Assembly (NCBI GenBank): GCA_035499295.1 | Contig: DATJZG010000082.1 | Coordinates: 110,449 to 174,448, forward strand | Origin: DATJZG01 sp035499295 | Lineage (GTDB): Bacteria > Myxococcota > Myxococcia > Myxococcales > Anaeromyxobacteraceae | Reading direction: 5' to 3' | Length of the DNA: 64,000 nucleotides | In this document: one piece after another, positions 51,884 through 60,181 of the stretch | How the letters are laid out: every line of letters begins with the position of its first letter | Position numbering within the stretch: position 1 is the stretch's first letter | Made by a program: the position numbers and the translations under genes | The notes under the pieces: generated by a model | What the model was told of the DNA's origin: nothing | Database searches by the model: none | The model's input: only the letters and a program-made list of their open reading frames with translations

Positions 51884-54178
51884 CTACGCCGCCGGACCTC
51901 GGCGATGCCACCAATCGGCCCAGGCGCGGGCCGCGCGCTCGCGCTCCGGGGCGGGAGCGTCGGCGAAGTAGGGAACGGGGGGCGCTCCCGACTCGCGGAG
52001 CTCGTCCGATGCCACCTGGCGCATGTCCCGGTCGGGGCTGGTGAGGGCCTCGAGCAGCCAGCGCGATCGGGGCGAGGACCGGTGATCCTGCCACCATGCG
52101 AGCCAGCGCCCCGGGTCCGATCCCAGGCGCTGCAGGGTGATGCGGCAGAGCGCCTCGGCCGCGACCGCTCCCAGCTCCCCGCCTCTCTCGAGTAGCTGGA
52201 TGAGCAGCGACACCGACTCCGCGTCTCCTAGGCCGGCGAGGGCGCGCGCGGCGTGGATGGCCCGCGAGGGCTTGCCGGAGGTCAGCTCCCTGCGCAGGGA
52301 CTCTGCGAGCGGCTTCATCTCCGGGCGATGCTTGGCGGCGAGGAGCGACTGCCGCGCCGCGGTCGCGACCCGGATGTCCTCGTCGAACACCCGGTTGGCG
52401 ATGCCGGGGAGCGCGTCCGGGTCCCCCTGGCAGCCGAGGAGGAGCACCGCGTAGCGACGGCGGTCGGGGTCGGGATCCGCGAGCGACGCCAGCAGCGGAC
52501 GCGTCGCCGCGGAACCCAGTGCGGCGAGGGCAGCCAGGACCGGACCCTGCTCCTCCACCGGCGTCAGCTCGGAGAGCCCCTCGCGAACCTCGATGGGACC
52601 GGGCAGGCGCTCGACCAGCGCCGGGGCCGCCTCGGCCGCCCGCTGCGCCAGCTGGGCGATGAGGCTCGAGCGCTCCGCCGAGCCGCGTGCGCTCTGGGCG
52701 AGGCGCTCCACCGCCCAGGCGAAGTCCAGCGCGCGAGGCGACGAGAGCGCGTCCGCGGCCGAGGCCACCTCGTATTCGCCCATGTCCACGTCGACCGAGA
52801 TGGGGAGCGGATCGCTCTCGGGCGAGCGAGCCGGCTCCTTCACCTGCCAGTCCTCCTCCTCGGGGGAGGGCGCCGGGTGGAGCTTGCGCTCGCGGATGAC
52901 GCGCTCGAAGGACGAACCCAGGGAGGAGAGGACGAGGAAGAGGTCGCCGAGGCGCCGGGCGGAGACCGGCGCGTCCCCGTTGTCCGCGTAGAGGACGCAC
53001 ACCGGGCGCTCCCGGACGAACACCGGGTGCAGGAGCACGGTCCGCGGCGTGCCCCTCCGCAGTCCCGCGAGCATCGAGGCCGTGACCGGATCGAGGGCCG
53101 GCGGCCCGAGGTAGGGGCCGCGGGTCTCGATGGGGGTCCGGAAGAATCCGGGGTCGGACAACTCCACCGCCACGCGCCGGCACTCGTCGCGGGCCGCCTC
53201 GTCCCGCCCGATCGCCTCGTGTCCGTAGAGCGCGTCGCGAGTGACGGCGAAGACGGCGGCGTACTCGAAGAAGTCCCGGGTGTAGCGGAGTGCCGCCAGG
53301 ATGACCTCGTCCCGGTCGTTGGCCGAGGCGAGCGCCGCCCGCGCCTCTCCCAAGGTCCAGCGCGGCCCGGCGGGCGGCGACCCAGCCTCGCGCGCCAGGG
53401 GCTCGGGCTCGACCTCGCGCGGCGGCGCCGGGCGCGGGGGCGGAACGGACCCGAGCGCGTGCGCCAGGGCAGAGAGGGCCGGCTGGAGGCTCCCGTTGGT
53501 GCCGCGCCGCGACGGCACGGCAGCCGGAACGGGCTCGGGCTTGGCGGGAGCCGCCTGCGGGGCGGGCTTCGCCTCCGCCTCCGGGGCCGGGGGTGGCGCC
53601 GGGGACGGCGCGGCGGAGGGAGCTGGAGTCGGTGCCGACATTTCGTCCGCTGGCTCCTCCACGTCCGCGTCGGGGAAGTCGTCTACCGCGACGACCTGCC
53701 TCCCATCGCCGGGCCTCCGCTCGCGCAACGCCTTCAACCGCTGCGGGACGGTGGTCCCGTAGAGCCGGTGCACGAGATCGCGCACGCGAAACTCCGGCGC
53801 CACGTGCGGCCTCAGGTGCAACGAGAGCATGAAGCTGATCTCGTCGAGAAGTCCCAGGTCGGGGGGATAGGCGGAGACCACCGACAGGTCCCGGCCCTCG
53901 AGCGCGAAGGGCGCGATCCCGTGTCGTTCGGCTACCTTGGCGGGGAAGACCCGGCGGGCCCGGGCGTCGGGGTCTCCCCAGGCTCCTTCGGGAGCGGATG
54001 GCAGGCCGGAGGCGCGTGCCAGGAAGCCGGCGAGCTTCTCCTCGTCGAGGAGCTCGAGCTCGAGGAGCGCCGTGTCGAGCGTGCCTCCGGCCTCCTGCTG
54101 GCGGGCGGCGGCCCGCTCCGCGTCCATGGCGGACAGAGCGCCATCTTTCACCAGCAGTTCGGCTAGCCTGTCGGCCAC
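51884..54178 (-). CDS. GspE-N-domain and HEAT-repeat protein
   Basis: 764 residues. Residues 1-150 resemble the N-terminal domain of type II secretion/pilus ATPases (LAELLVKDGALSAMDAERA, LDEEKLAGFLARASGLP) but no ATPase domain follows. A long Pro/Ala/Glu-rich linker (about 180-270) precedes a GAF-like region (TRDFFEYAAVFAVTRDALYG, VLYADNGDAPVSA). The C-terminal part (about 530-745) has HEAT-type helical repeats (ATRPLLASLADPDPDRRRYAVLLLG, IANRVFDEDIRVATAARQSL). It probably acts as a cytoplasmic scaffold in a motility, secretion or signalling complex. The family is known from Myxococcota but its role is not established. Confidence 0.75.
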   Translation of the reverse strand: MADRLAELLVKDGALSAMDAERAAARQQEAGGTLDTALLELELLDEEKLAGFLARASGLPSAPEGAWGDPDARARRVFPAKVAERHGIAPFALEGRDLSVVSAYPPDLGLLDEISFMLSLHLRPHVAPEFRVRDLVHRLYGTTVPQRLKALRERRPGDGRQVVAVDDFPDADVEEPADEMSAPTPAPSAAPSPAPPPAPEAEAKPAPQAAPAKPEPVPAAVPSRRGTNGSLQPALSALAHALGSVPPPRPAPPREVEPEPLAREAGSPPAGPRWTLGEARAALASANDRDEVILAALRYTRDFFEYAAVFAVTRDALYGHEAIGRDEAARDECRRVAVELSDPGFFRTPIETRGPYLGPPALDPVTASMLAGLRRGTPRTVLLHPVFVRERPVCVLYADNGDAPVSARRLGDLFLVLSSLGSSFERVIRERKLHPAPSPEEEDWQVKEPARSPESDPLPISVDVDMGEYEVASAADALSSPRALDFAWAVERLAQSARGSAERSSLIAQLAQRAAEAAPALVERLPGPIEVREGLSELTPVEEQGPVLAALAALGSAATRPLLASLADPDPDRRRYAVLLLGCQGDPDALPGIANRVFDEDIRVATAARQSLLAAKHRPEMKPLAESLRRELTSGKPSRAIHAARALAGLGDAESVSLLIQLLERGGELGAVAAEALCRITLQRLGSDPGRWLAWWQDHRSSPRSRWLLEALTSPDRDMRQVASDELRESGAPPVPYFADAPAPERERAARAWADWWHRRGPAA

Positions 54179-54210
54179 GTCTTGCTTCTAGGCCCGGCCA
54201 TGCCGGGCGG

Positions 54211-55353
54211 TCAAGGCGCCAGGACCGGGTACGTTCCCGCGCCGAAGTCGTGCAGCGAGCGCCCGCTTCGAGTGAAGAGTCCTAGGAGCGGCCCCATCCC
54301 GAGAAGAAGGAAGGAGGGAATCGACAGCGCGGCGCGGAAGGCGCTCCGGCCGAAGGAGGGCCGGCGGCCGTCCGGGCCCACCACCGAGAGGCGAAGGAGG
54401 CGCTTGCCCGGCGTCGCGCCCATGAGCGCGATCCCCAGCCACTGGTACACGAAGGTGGCCACGATCACCACCAGGATCGCGGGCGGGAGCACGCCCCGGT
54501 AGCGGGTGAGGGCCTCGATCACCTCGTCCACTCCCATGCCCGCCGGGAAGTCCGCGCGCGAGAGCACCGGTCCGAGGAGCAGGGTGACGAAGAAGCCGAG
54601 CAGCGCGAAGTCGACGGTGGAGGCGACGACTCGCCGCCACGCGGGTGCTCGGCGGAGGTGGACCTCGATGGCGTCGACGTCGGCCTCGAGCTCGAGCTCG
54701 GGCTCCGCCTCCTGGCGCAGGGTCGGAGGAGACGGCGCGGGGACTGGCGCCTCCCGCCGGGCGGCGACCGGCGGAGGCTCGGCCTCCCGCCGCGGAGGAG
54801 GAGGGGTGATGCGGGCGAGCGGCTCGACGACCCGAGCCTGAGACACCGCCGGGGCGGGCGCCGGGGCCACCGCCGGGCGGAGGCGGGAGGGAGGGGGCGC
54901 GGGCGGGCGGGGCGCGGCCACCGCACTCCGCGCCGCGCCGTCGGAGGCCGGCCGAGGAGCCGGGGCCGCGGGGGGCGTCGGGGCGGCTCCGATCGCGCTC
55001 GGCCTGGCGGGCTGCCCGGGAGTGACTCTCGGCGACGGCTGAAGCGGCGCCAGCGCGGAGAGGCGCAAGGCGCTCGGCGGCTCCCGGCGCGGGGCCAGCG
55101 GGAGCCGGGCGGCTGGCGGTGCCATCTGCCAGGCTCCTTCGTCTCGCTTCTGCCGATCCGGCGACGGCGTTCGGGGACCCGGGGGCGAAGGCGGCGACGG
55201 TCTCACGGCGCGGTGCTCCGAGCGTCGATCGATGTCGACGGCCCGAGTGAGGGGCGACACCCCGGGATCTTCCCCGAAGGCGATGGGCGCACCACACCGC
55301 GTGCAGCAAAGGGATGCCGCATCATTCTCCGTCCTACAGCGGGGACAGCGCAC
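54211..55353 (-). CDS. Zinc-ribbon RDD-family membrane protein
   Basis: 380 residues from a GTG at 55353 that starts directly with the zinc ribbon VRCPRCRTENDAASLCCTRC; no better start exists. The middle 200 residues are Pro/Ala/Arg-rich and disordered. The C-terminal 130 residues are an RDD domain with three membrane helices: RRAPAWRRVVASTVDFALLG, PPAILVVIVATFVYQWLGIAL and the conserved GATPGKRLLRLSVV. RDD proteins are sometimes linked to ion exchange or transport, mostly unknown. The stop lies 32 bp before the start of the HEAT protein gene. A fusion of ribbon and membrane domain hints at a cytoplasmic sensing head. Confidence 0.76.
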   Translation of the reverse strand: MRCPRCRTENDAASLCCTRCGAPIAFGEDPGVSPLTRAVDIDRRSEHRAVRPSPPSPPGPRTPSPDRQKRDEGAWQMAPPAARLPLAPRREPPSALRLSALAPLQPSPRVTPGQPARPSAIGAAPTPPAAPAPRPASDGAARSAVAAPRPPAPPPSRLRPAVAPAPAPAVSQARVVEPLARITPPPPRREAEPPPVAARREAPVPAPSPPTLRQEAEPELELEADVDAIEVHLRRAPAWRRVVASTVDFALLGFFVTLLLGPVLSRADFPAGMGVDEVIEALTRYRGVLPPAILVVIVATFVYQWLGIALMGATPGKRLLRLSVVGPDGRRPSFGRSAFRAALSIPSFLLLGMGPLLGLFTRSGRSLHDFGAGTYPVLAP

Positions 55354-55423
55354 CGCAAAAAACCTACCGGTGGCCCGGAGGCCGGTCAAGCAAAGGGCTT
55401 GCGACAGGCCATGATATCGCTCG

Positions 55424-56140
55424 CTATCCGAAATCGCCAGCCAGGTGCTGCAGAAGCGCGGCCGCCGCGATCGCAGCCGTCTCCGCCCGGAGCACGCGCG
55501 GCCCGAGCGAGACGACTCTGCAGCCCGCCTCGACGCAGAGGAGAAGCTCACGGGGAGTCATCCCTCCTTCGGGTCCGATCACGGCCAGGAAACCGGGCGC
55601 GCCGCGCGGGAGCCCCTCCGCGAGCGGGGTGCCCCCCTCGCCGTGAAACGCCAGGCGGACGAACCCGGGCGGGGCCTGGAGCGCGCCCGCGAGGCCCACC
55701 GGGGCCGAGACCTCGGGGACGTCGGAGCGGCCGCACTGGCGCGCCGCCTCGGCGGCGATGCGCCGCCAGCGACGGGCGCGCTCCTCCGCCCGCTCGCCCT
55801 CGAGGCGCATCACCGAGCGCTCCGCCCGCCAGGGAAGGAGCCGGGCGGCGCCGAGCTCGGTCGTCTTCTGGACGACCCAGTCGGCCTTCTCCCCCTTGGC
55901 GAGCGCGAAGGCCACCCAGACGGCCGCGCTCGCTCGAGGTGCCTGCCTTCTCTCCCCGAGCGAGAGGCTCGCCCCGGTGAAGGTCGCTTCCCAGGCGTTG
56001 CCGCGCCCGTCGAAGACCTCCACCGCGGCACCCGGACCGAGCCGGAGCACGTCGACGAGGTGATGGAGCCCGGCCGGGTCAGGCTTCGCGGTCGTCCCGG
56101 CGATGCGCTCCGGCGGGACGAAGATCCGGGCCCGCGTCAC
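55424..56140 (-). CDS. rsmE: 16S rRNA (uracil-1498-N3)-methyltransferase
   Basis: 238 residues from a GTG at 56140, 25 bp after the prmA stop. N-terminal PUA-like domain (RARIFVPPERI, HHLVDVLRLGPGAAVEVFDG) and a C-terminal SPOUT domain with the trefoil knot FLAVIGPEGGMTPRELLL and VSLGPRVLRAETAAIAAAALLQ. RsmE methylates U1498 of 16S rRNA near the decoding site. VQKTTELGAARLLPWRAERS is also diagnostic. The pairing with prmA is common in bacteria and supports both calls. Confidence 0.92.
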   Translation of the reverse strand: MTRARIFVPPERIAGTTAKPDPAGLHHLVDVLRLGPGAAVEVFDGRGNAWEATFTGASLSLGERRQAPRASAAVWVAFALAKGEKADWVVQKTTELGAARLLPWRAERSVMRLEGERAEERARRWRRIAAEAARQCGRSDVPEVSAPVGLAGALQAPPGFVRLAFHGEGGTPLAEGLPRGAPGFLAVIGPEGGMTPRELLLCVEAGCRVVSLGPRVLRAETAAIAAAALLQHLAGDFG

Positions 56141-56165
56141 GGCCTCCGCCCTCCCTCGCGGGACG

Positions 56166-57026
56166 TCACGGACGCGACCTCGCGAAGCGGAGCAGGGACC
56201 ACTCTCCCTCGCGACTTCCGGAGAGGCCCTCGAGGCCGCGGCTGGCAAAGGCGGCCCGCACCTCCTCCTCTTGCGGGACGAGCACCCCGGCGAGCACCAG
56301 TTCTCCCCCGGGCGCAAGGTGTCCGGAAAGCTCCGGAGCGAGCTCGACGAGCACGTTGGCGAGGATGTTCGCCACCACTAGGTCGAAGGCCCCCGCGACC
56401 GATGCGAGCGGCGCCTCGGTGAGCTCGAGGGCGGCCCCGTTGCGCGACGCGTTCTCGGCGGCAACCCGCAGCGCCACCGGGTCGTTGTCGGTCGCGACCA
56501 CCCTCCCGGCCCCGAGCCGGCGCGCCGCGATGGCCAGCAGGCCCGACCCGGTGCCGACGTCGAGTACCGCCGCGCCCGGGCGCCGCGAGAGGAAGTCGCC
56601 GACCGCCTCGAGGCATAGCGCGGTGGTGGGGTGGGTGCCCGTGCCGAAGGCCATCCCGGGGTCGAGGACCACCTCCACCGAGCCGGGCGGGGCCTCGGCC
56701 TCGATCCAGGACGGGCGCAGGAACACCCGGCCCACCTGGAGGGGGGTGAGCCCCCTCTTCCACTCCTCGCCCCAATCGCGCCCCTCCACTCGCTCCACCG
56801 CTGCGCCCGGGCCGAGCGATGCGGCTGCCGCCTCCGCAGCCTCGCGCCCCGCGAAGAAGGCGATGAGGAGCACGCGACCGGGGGCCGGCTGCCGCGCGCC
56901 GGGCATCGGGGCGAGACCGGCGAGGCGCTCCTCGACCCCAGTCGCCCCCCAGTCGAAGAGGAGGCTCACCGCCTCGTCGGAGTCCCCCGCGGGGACCTCG
57001 GCGCAGAGCGCCCAGCTGGAATCCAT
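56166..57026 (-). CDS. prmA: Ribosomal protein L11 methyltransferase
   Basis: 286 residues. A substrate-recognition N-terminal domain (about 1-95) leads to a class I SAM domain: LDPGMAFGTGTHPTTALCLEAV, the motif I AVLDVGTGSGLLAIAA, VVATDNDPVALRVA and LVVANILANVLVELAPEL, where NILA is typical of PrmA. It trimethylates L11. The ATG at 57026 lies only about 30-60 bp from the 3' part of a group II intron remnant on the same strand, so its original promoter region has been displaced or replaced. rsmE follows. Confidence 0.93.
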   Translation of the reverse strand: MDSSWALCAEVPAGDSDEAVSLLFDWGATGVEERLAGLAPMPGARQPAPGRVLLIAFFAGREAAEAAAASLGPGAAVERVEGRDWGEEWKRGLTPLQVGRVFLRPSWIEAEAPPGSVEVVLDPGMAFGTGTHPTTALCLEAVGDFLSRRPGAAVLDVGTGSGLLAIAARRLGAGRVVATDNDPVALRVAAENASRNGAALELTEAPLASVAGAFDLVVANILANVLVELAPELSGHLAPGGELVLAGVLVPQEEEVRAAFASRGLEGLSGSREGEWSLLRFARSRP

Positions 57027-57054
57027 GGGTCGAATCCTGGCGCAGTGCCGGCCG

Positions 57055-57549
57055 TCAAGCCAGCCTGGTTCCAGGTCCTCCTTTCAAACCGTGCGTGCGG
57101 ATTGCCCGCACACGGCTTACCGATGGTCTTCGCGGGATCGCTTGCGCGGGGTAGCGCACGGTGGTGCGCAGCTGATGCAGGCCCATCGCGAGGAGACGGT
57201 CCAAGGGCCATTCGGAGAGCCGGTACCGTGCCCGCTGCCCACACCGCCGAAGCATCCAGCGGGTGATCCGACCGTGCACGTACCAGTCGATCCGAACGAA
57301 CTCCCGGTCCGCTGTCCCGGTCCGGAAGTAGTTGCCCCATTCGCGGAGGACGGGGTTGACGGACGCGATGATCTCCTTCACGTCCTTCGCCCCGCTGTGG
57401 CGCGCGTCGGTAAGTCCGTGCACGCGCTCGCGAACGCGCTTCATCGCCTTGGGAGAGGGCCATCGGTGCATGAAGTGCAGGTGGGGCGCCCTCTGAATGC
57501 TCCGGCGCCCGCCACTTCGCCCCCTCCAAATACGAGGCTTTCGACGCAC
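57055..57549 (-). pseudogene. Group II intron maturase, C-terminal remnant
   Basis: The open frame of 164 codons has a recognisable maturase segment of about 100 residues: HRWPSPKAMKRVRERVHGLT, then DVKEIIASVNPVLREWGNYF and WYVHGRITRWMLRRCGQRAR, ending GLHQLRTTVRYP. This is the group II intron maturase-specific (X) domain. The N-terminal reverse transcriptase motifs (including YADD) are absent. The frame runs on through domain V without a stop, giving SVSRVRAIRTHGLKGGP, a read-through commonly seen in such remnants. It cannot encode an active reverse transcriptase. Confidence 0.78.
57086..57117 (-). ncRNA. Group II intron domain V hairpin
   Basis: On the minus strand the AGC catalytic triad opens the stem (AGCCGTGTGCGG), a GCAA tetraloop follows, and the return arm CCGCACGCACGG has a 2-nt bulge (CG). 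This is the size and layout of group II domain V, the catalytic core for self-splicing. Confidence 0.66.
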
Positions 57550-57729
57550 CGCTCGGCCTGCGGGATCTCTCCCCCAGACTGGTGCCTGCTTCCGGGCGCT
57601 CCGGCGCTTACCCGGACCGGACTCTCACCGGCTGGACCGGTGCAGCTTTCACGACGCACCATTGTGGTCGAAGGTAGCATCCCACCTGGTCTTTGGGCGT
57701 CCTGCGGTTCCGGGATAGCATCGCGCGAG

Positions 57730-60177
57730 ATGGCCTTCCAAGTGGTCCACATCGAGGCCGACTCCGGCTTCGCCGACCAGGTGCGCCGGGCGTTCGTGCC
57801 GGCCGGCTTCTCGGTGACCACGCTCGCCCACGGGGAGTCGGCGGTGGAGCGCTGCCGGACCGCCAAGCCCGACCTCATCCTCCTCGCCGCGGAGCTCCCG
57901 GACATGAGCGGCTTCTCCCTCTGCAACCGGCTGAAGAGGGCGCTCGGCCCGGTCCCGCTCATCCTCTACACGGCGGAGCCGAACGACTCGGCCATCGAGG
58001 CCCACCGCGCCACCCGCACCCCCGCGGACGACTACCTGCGGCACCCCTTCGACATCGCCGACCTCGTCGAGCACGCCGCCCGGATCCTGCAGGCCCAGCC
58101 GCACTCCTCCGCCCCCGACGGCGCTCCGCGGCCGCCCCCTCCTCGACCGACCCCGCCTCCCCTCGGGACGGGAGGGATGGGCGCGCCCCCGCTTCCGGGG
58201 GTGCCGCCCCCCGTCCCCGCCCAAAGGCAGCGCTCCGCCGCCGGGGCGGAGAAGGAGGCGCCCGTCCCGTTCGCACCCCAGGTCCGCGCCGAGGTCCCGG
58301 ACCCTTTCGCCGACGCTCCCCGCGACCCGGCGCCTCCGCGGGGCAGCCCCGAAGAGAAGCTCGAGTTCTTCCGGGAACGGCTGCGCGTCCGCGACGCCTT
58401 CCTCGGCCGGGTGCGGGAGGCCTTCGGCGGGCTGCGGGCCGAGCTCGAGCGCGTCGTCGGAGAGGCGTCGCGGGCCGCCGACGAGATTGCGGTGAGCCGC
58501 TCCCATGCCGCCGCGGCAGCCGAGGCGGCCGAGGCCCGCCTCCAGGCGGCGGACGCCGAGGCGCGTGCCCGTCTCGCCACCGAGTCCGAGGCGCGTGCCG
58601 CTGTCGAGGCCGGCAACACCGAGCTGCAGAAGCAGCTCGCCGAGGCACGGGCCGGCACCGCCGACCTCACCAGTCGCCTCTCCGACTCCGAGGCCACCCG
58701 GCAGTCGCTCTCGGACGTGCTCTCCGCCACCATGCAGGAGCGCGAGGCCGCCGAGCAGGACTGGTCGCTGCGGCTCTCCCGGGCGGACGAGGAGAGGGCC
58801 AGGCTGGAGGCGGCGCGGGAGGAGGACCGGCGCGCCGCCGAGAGCGTCCTCGGCACCCGCAACGCCGAGTGGGAGGCCCGCCTCGGGGAAGCGAACGCCG
58901 AGAAGGCGGCCCTGGAATCCGCTCGCGCCGAGCTCGAGGCGCGGCTTCTCGCCCTGGGCGCCGACCGCGACAACCTGGCCGCCGAGGGCGCTCGCCTGTC
59001 CGCCGAGCTGGCGCAGGAGGTGGCGGCGCACGCCGAGACGCGCAGCGCCGCGGATCGCGCCGCGGAGGCGCTGCGCGGCGAGCTCGACGGGTCGAGGAGG
59101 CACGCCGAGGGGCTGGCCGGCGAGCTCGCCGAGGCGCGCGCGCGCCTCGAGGCGCAGGAGGCCGAGCTCGGCCGGCGGGCGGAGCAGCGCGCCACCCTGG
59201 AGGAGGAGCTGCGCCATGCGCGGGCCGAGGCCGGCGCCTACGGGGAGAAGGCGGTGGCCGCGGAGCAGGCGTGGCTGGCGCAGGGAGCGGAGCTCGAGGC
59301 GCTGAAGCGCAGGACCGGCGAGCTGGCGCAGGCCCTCGACGGGGAGCGGAGCTCGGTGGAAGGCGCCCGCGGCCGGGTGATGGCGCTGGAGGGCGAGTTG
59401 CAGTCGAGTACCCGAGAGTTGGCCCGGACCGCGTCGGAGCGCGATCAGGTGCTCGAGGTGGCCCAGTCGGAGAGGCGGGCGCGCGAGCAGGCGGTGGCTC
59501 GGGTGACCCAGCTCGAGGCCGAGACGGCACGCCTGGCCGAGCTCGAGACGCAGGCGGCCGAGGCGACGCGGCTGCGCCGCGAGCTCGCGCAGGTCCACGA
59601 GATCCTGCAGCAGCGCACCCAGCAGACGGAGGCGGCCGCCCGGCTGGCACACGACACCTCGGCGGAGCGGGAGCGGCTGCGCGAGCGCTTCGAGCTCGAG
59701 AACTCGCGCCTGGCCGCCGACCTGACGCGGAGGGAGGCGGAGGCGCAGGGGGCGCGGCGCAGGGTGGCCGAGCTGGAGCAGGACCTGGCGACGCGCGGCG
59801 CTCGGGCCGAGGAGGCCTCGGCAAAGATGGAGGCGGAGCGCCAGGGGCGCGGCCGCGAGCTGGCGGAGCTGGAGAAGCGCCACGCCGAGGAGCTGGCGCG
59901 GCTGCGGGCGAACCTCGTCGACCTGGAGCGCCGCCTGGAGGGAAGCGCCCGGGCAGAGGCCCAGTGGCGGCGACGCGCCGGCGAGTCGGAGAAGCGCGCC
60001 GCGGCCCAGCAGGGAGCGCCCGCGGAGCTGGCGCGGCTGGGAGAGCGCCTCCATCGGCTCGAGGAGGAGGTGACGGACCTGCGCGAGGAGAACGACTTCC
60101 TCAACGCGGAGGTGGCCCGATTCACCCAGAAGAGCAAGGAAGCGCAGACCCGGAGCGACGGCCCGGCTAGATCGTAA
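57730..60177 (+). CDS. FrzS/AglZ-like pseudo-receiver coiled-coil protein
   Basis: 815 residues from the ATG at 57730. Residues 1-120 are a receiver-fold domain (QVVHIEADSGFADQVRRAF, then KPDLILLAAELPDMSGF) in which the phospho-acceptor Asp is replaced by A53, and the conserved Lys-Pro is HP in YLRHPFDI, so phosphorylation is unlikely. A Pro-rich linker (about 130-190) leads to a very long heptad-rich helix (about 220-800) dominated by Ala, Glu, Arg and Leu. This plan is that of FrzS and AglZ, proteins of Myxococcus polar motility. It could organise a polar or cytoskeletal assembly. hemW follows after 4 bp. Assignment to FrzS or AglZ specifically is not possible. Confidence 0.82.
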   Translation: MAFQVVHIEADSGFADQVRRAFVPAGFSVTTLAHGESAVERCRTAKPDLILLAAELPDMSGFSLCNRLKRALGPVPLILYTAEPNDSAIEAHRATRTPADDYLRHPFDIADLVEHAARILQAQPHSSAPDGAPRPPPPRPTPPPLGTGGMGAPPLPGVPPPVPAQRQRSAAGAEKEAPVPFAPQVRAEVPDPFADAPRDPAPPRGSPEEKLEFFRERLRVRDAFLGRVREAFGGLRAELERVVGEASRAADEIAVSRSHAAAAAEAAEARLQAADAEARARLATESEARAAVEAGNTELQKQLAEARAGTADLTSRLSDSEATRQSLSDVLSATMQEREAAEQDWSLRLSRADEERARLEAAREEDRRAAESVLGTRNAEWEARLGEANAEKAALESARAELEARLLALGADRDNLAAEGARLSAELAQEVAAHAETRSAADRAAEALRGELDGSRRHAEGLAGELAEARARLEAQEAELGRRAEQRATLEEELRHARAEAGAYGEKAVAAEQAWLAQGAELEALKRRTGELAQALDGERSSVEGARGRVMALEGELQSSTRELARTASERDQVLEVAQSERRAREQAVARVTQLEAETARLAELETQAAEATRLRRELAQVHEILQQRTQQTEAAARLAHDTSAERERLRERFELENSRLAADLTRREAEAQGARRRVAELEQDLATRGARAEEASAKMEAERQGRGRELAELEKRHAEELARLRANLVDLERRLEGSARAEAQWRRRAGESEKRAAAQQGAPAELARLGERLHRLEEEVTDLREENDFLNAEVARFTQKSKEAQTRSDGPARS

Positions 60178-60181
60178 CAGC

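Larger units (their letters stand above)
57055..57659 (-). mobile_element. Collapsed group II intron (internal deletion)
   Basis: On the minus strand the element begins at 57659 with GTGCG, the group II 5' consensus, followed by a domain I-like region with GUGAGAGUCCGGUCC-type pairing. It then passes into the C-terminal (X/maturase) part of an intron-encoded protein and a domain V hairpin at 57117-57086. The reverse transcriptase region, about 1 kb, is missing, probably by an internal deletion near 57480-57500. The 3' end is not certain; it may extend to about 57030. It occupies the gap between prmA and the divergent pseudo-receiver gene. Confidence 0.76.

Noticed and set aside
57086..57117. 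Hairpin as a rho-independent terminator
   Set aside because: The AGC triad, GCAA loop, 2-nt bulge and adjoining maturase sequence fit group II domain V better, and there is no T-run.
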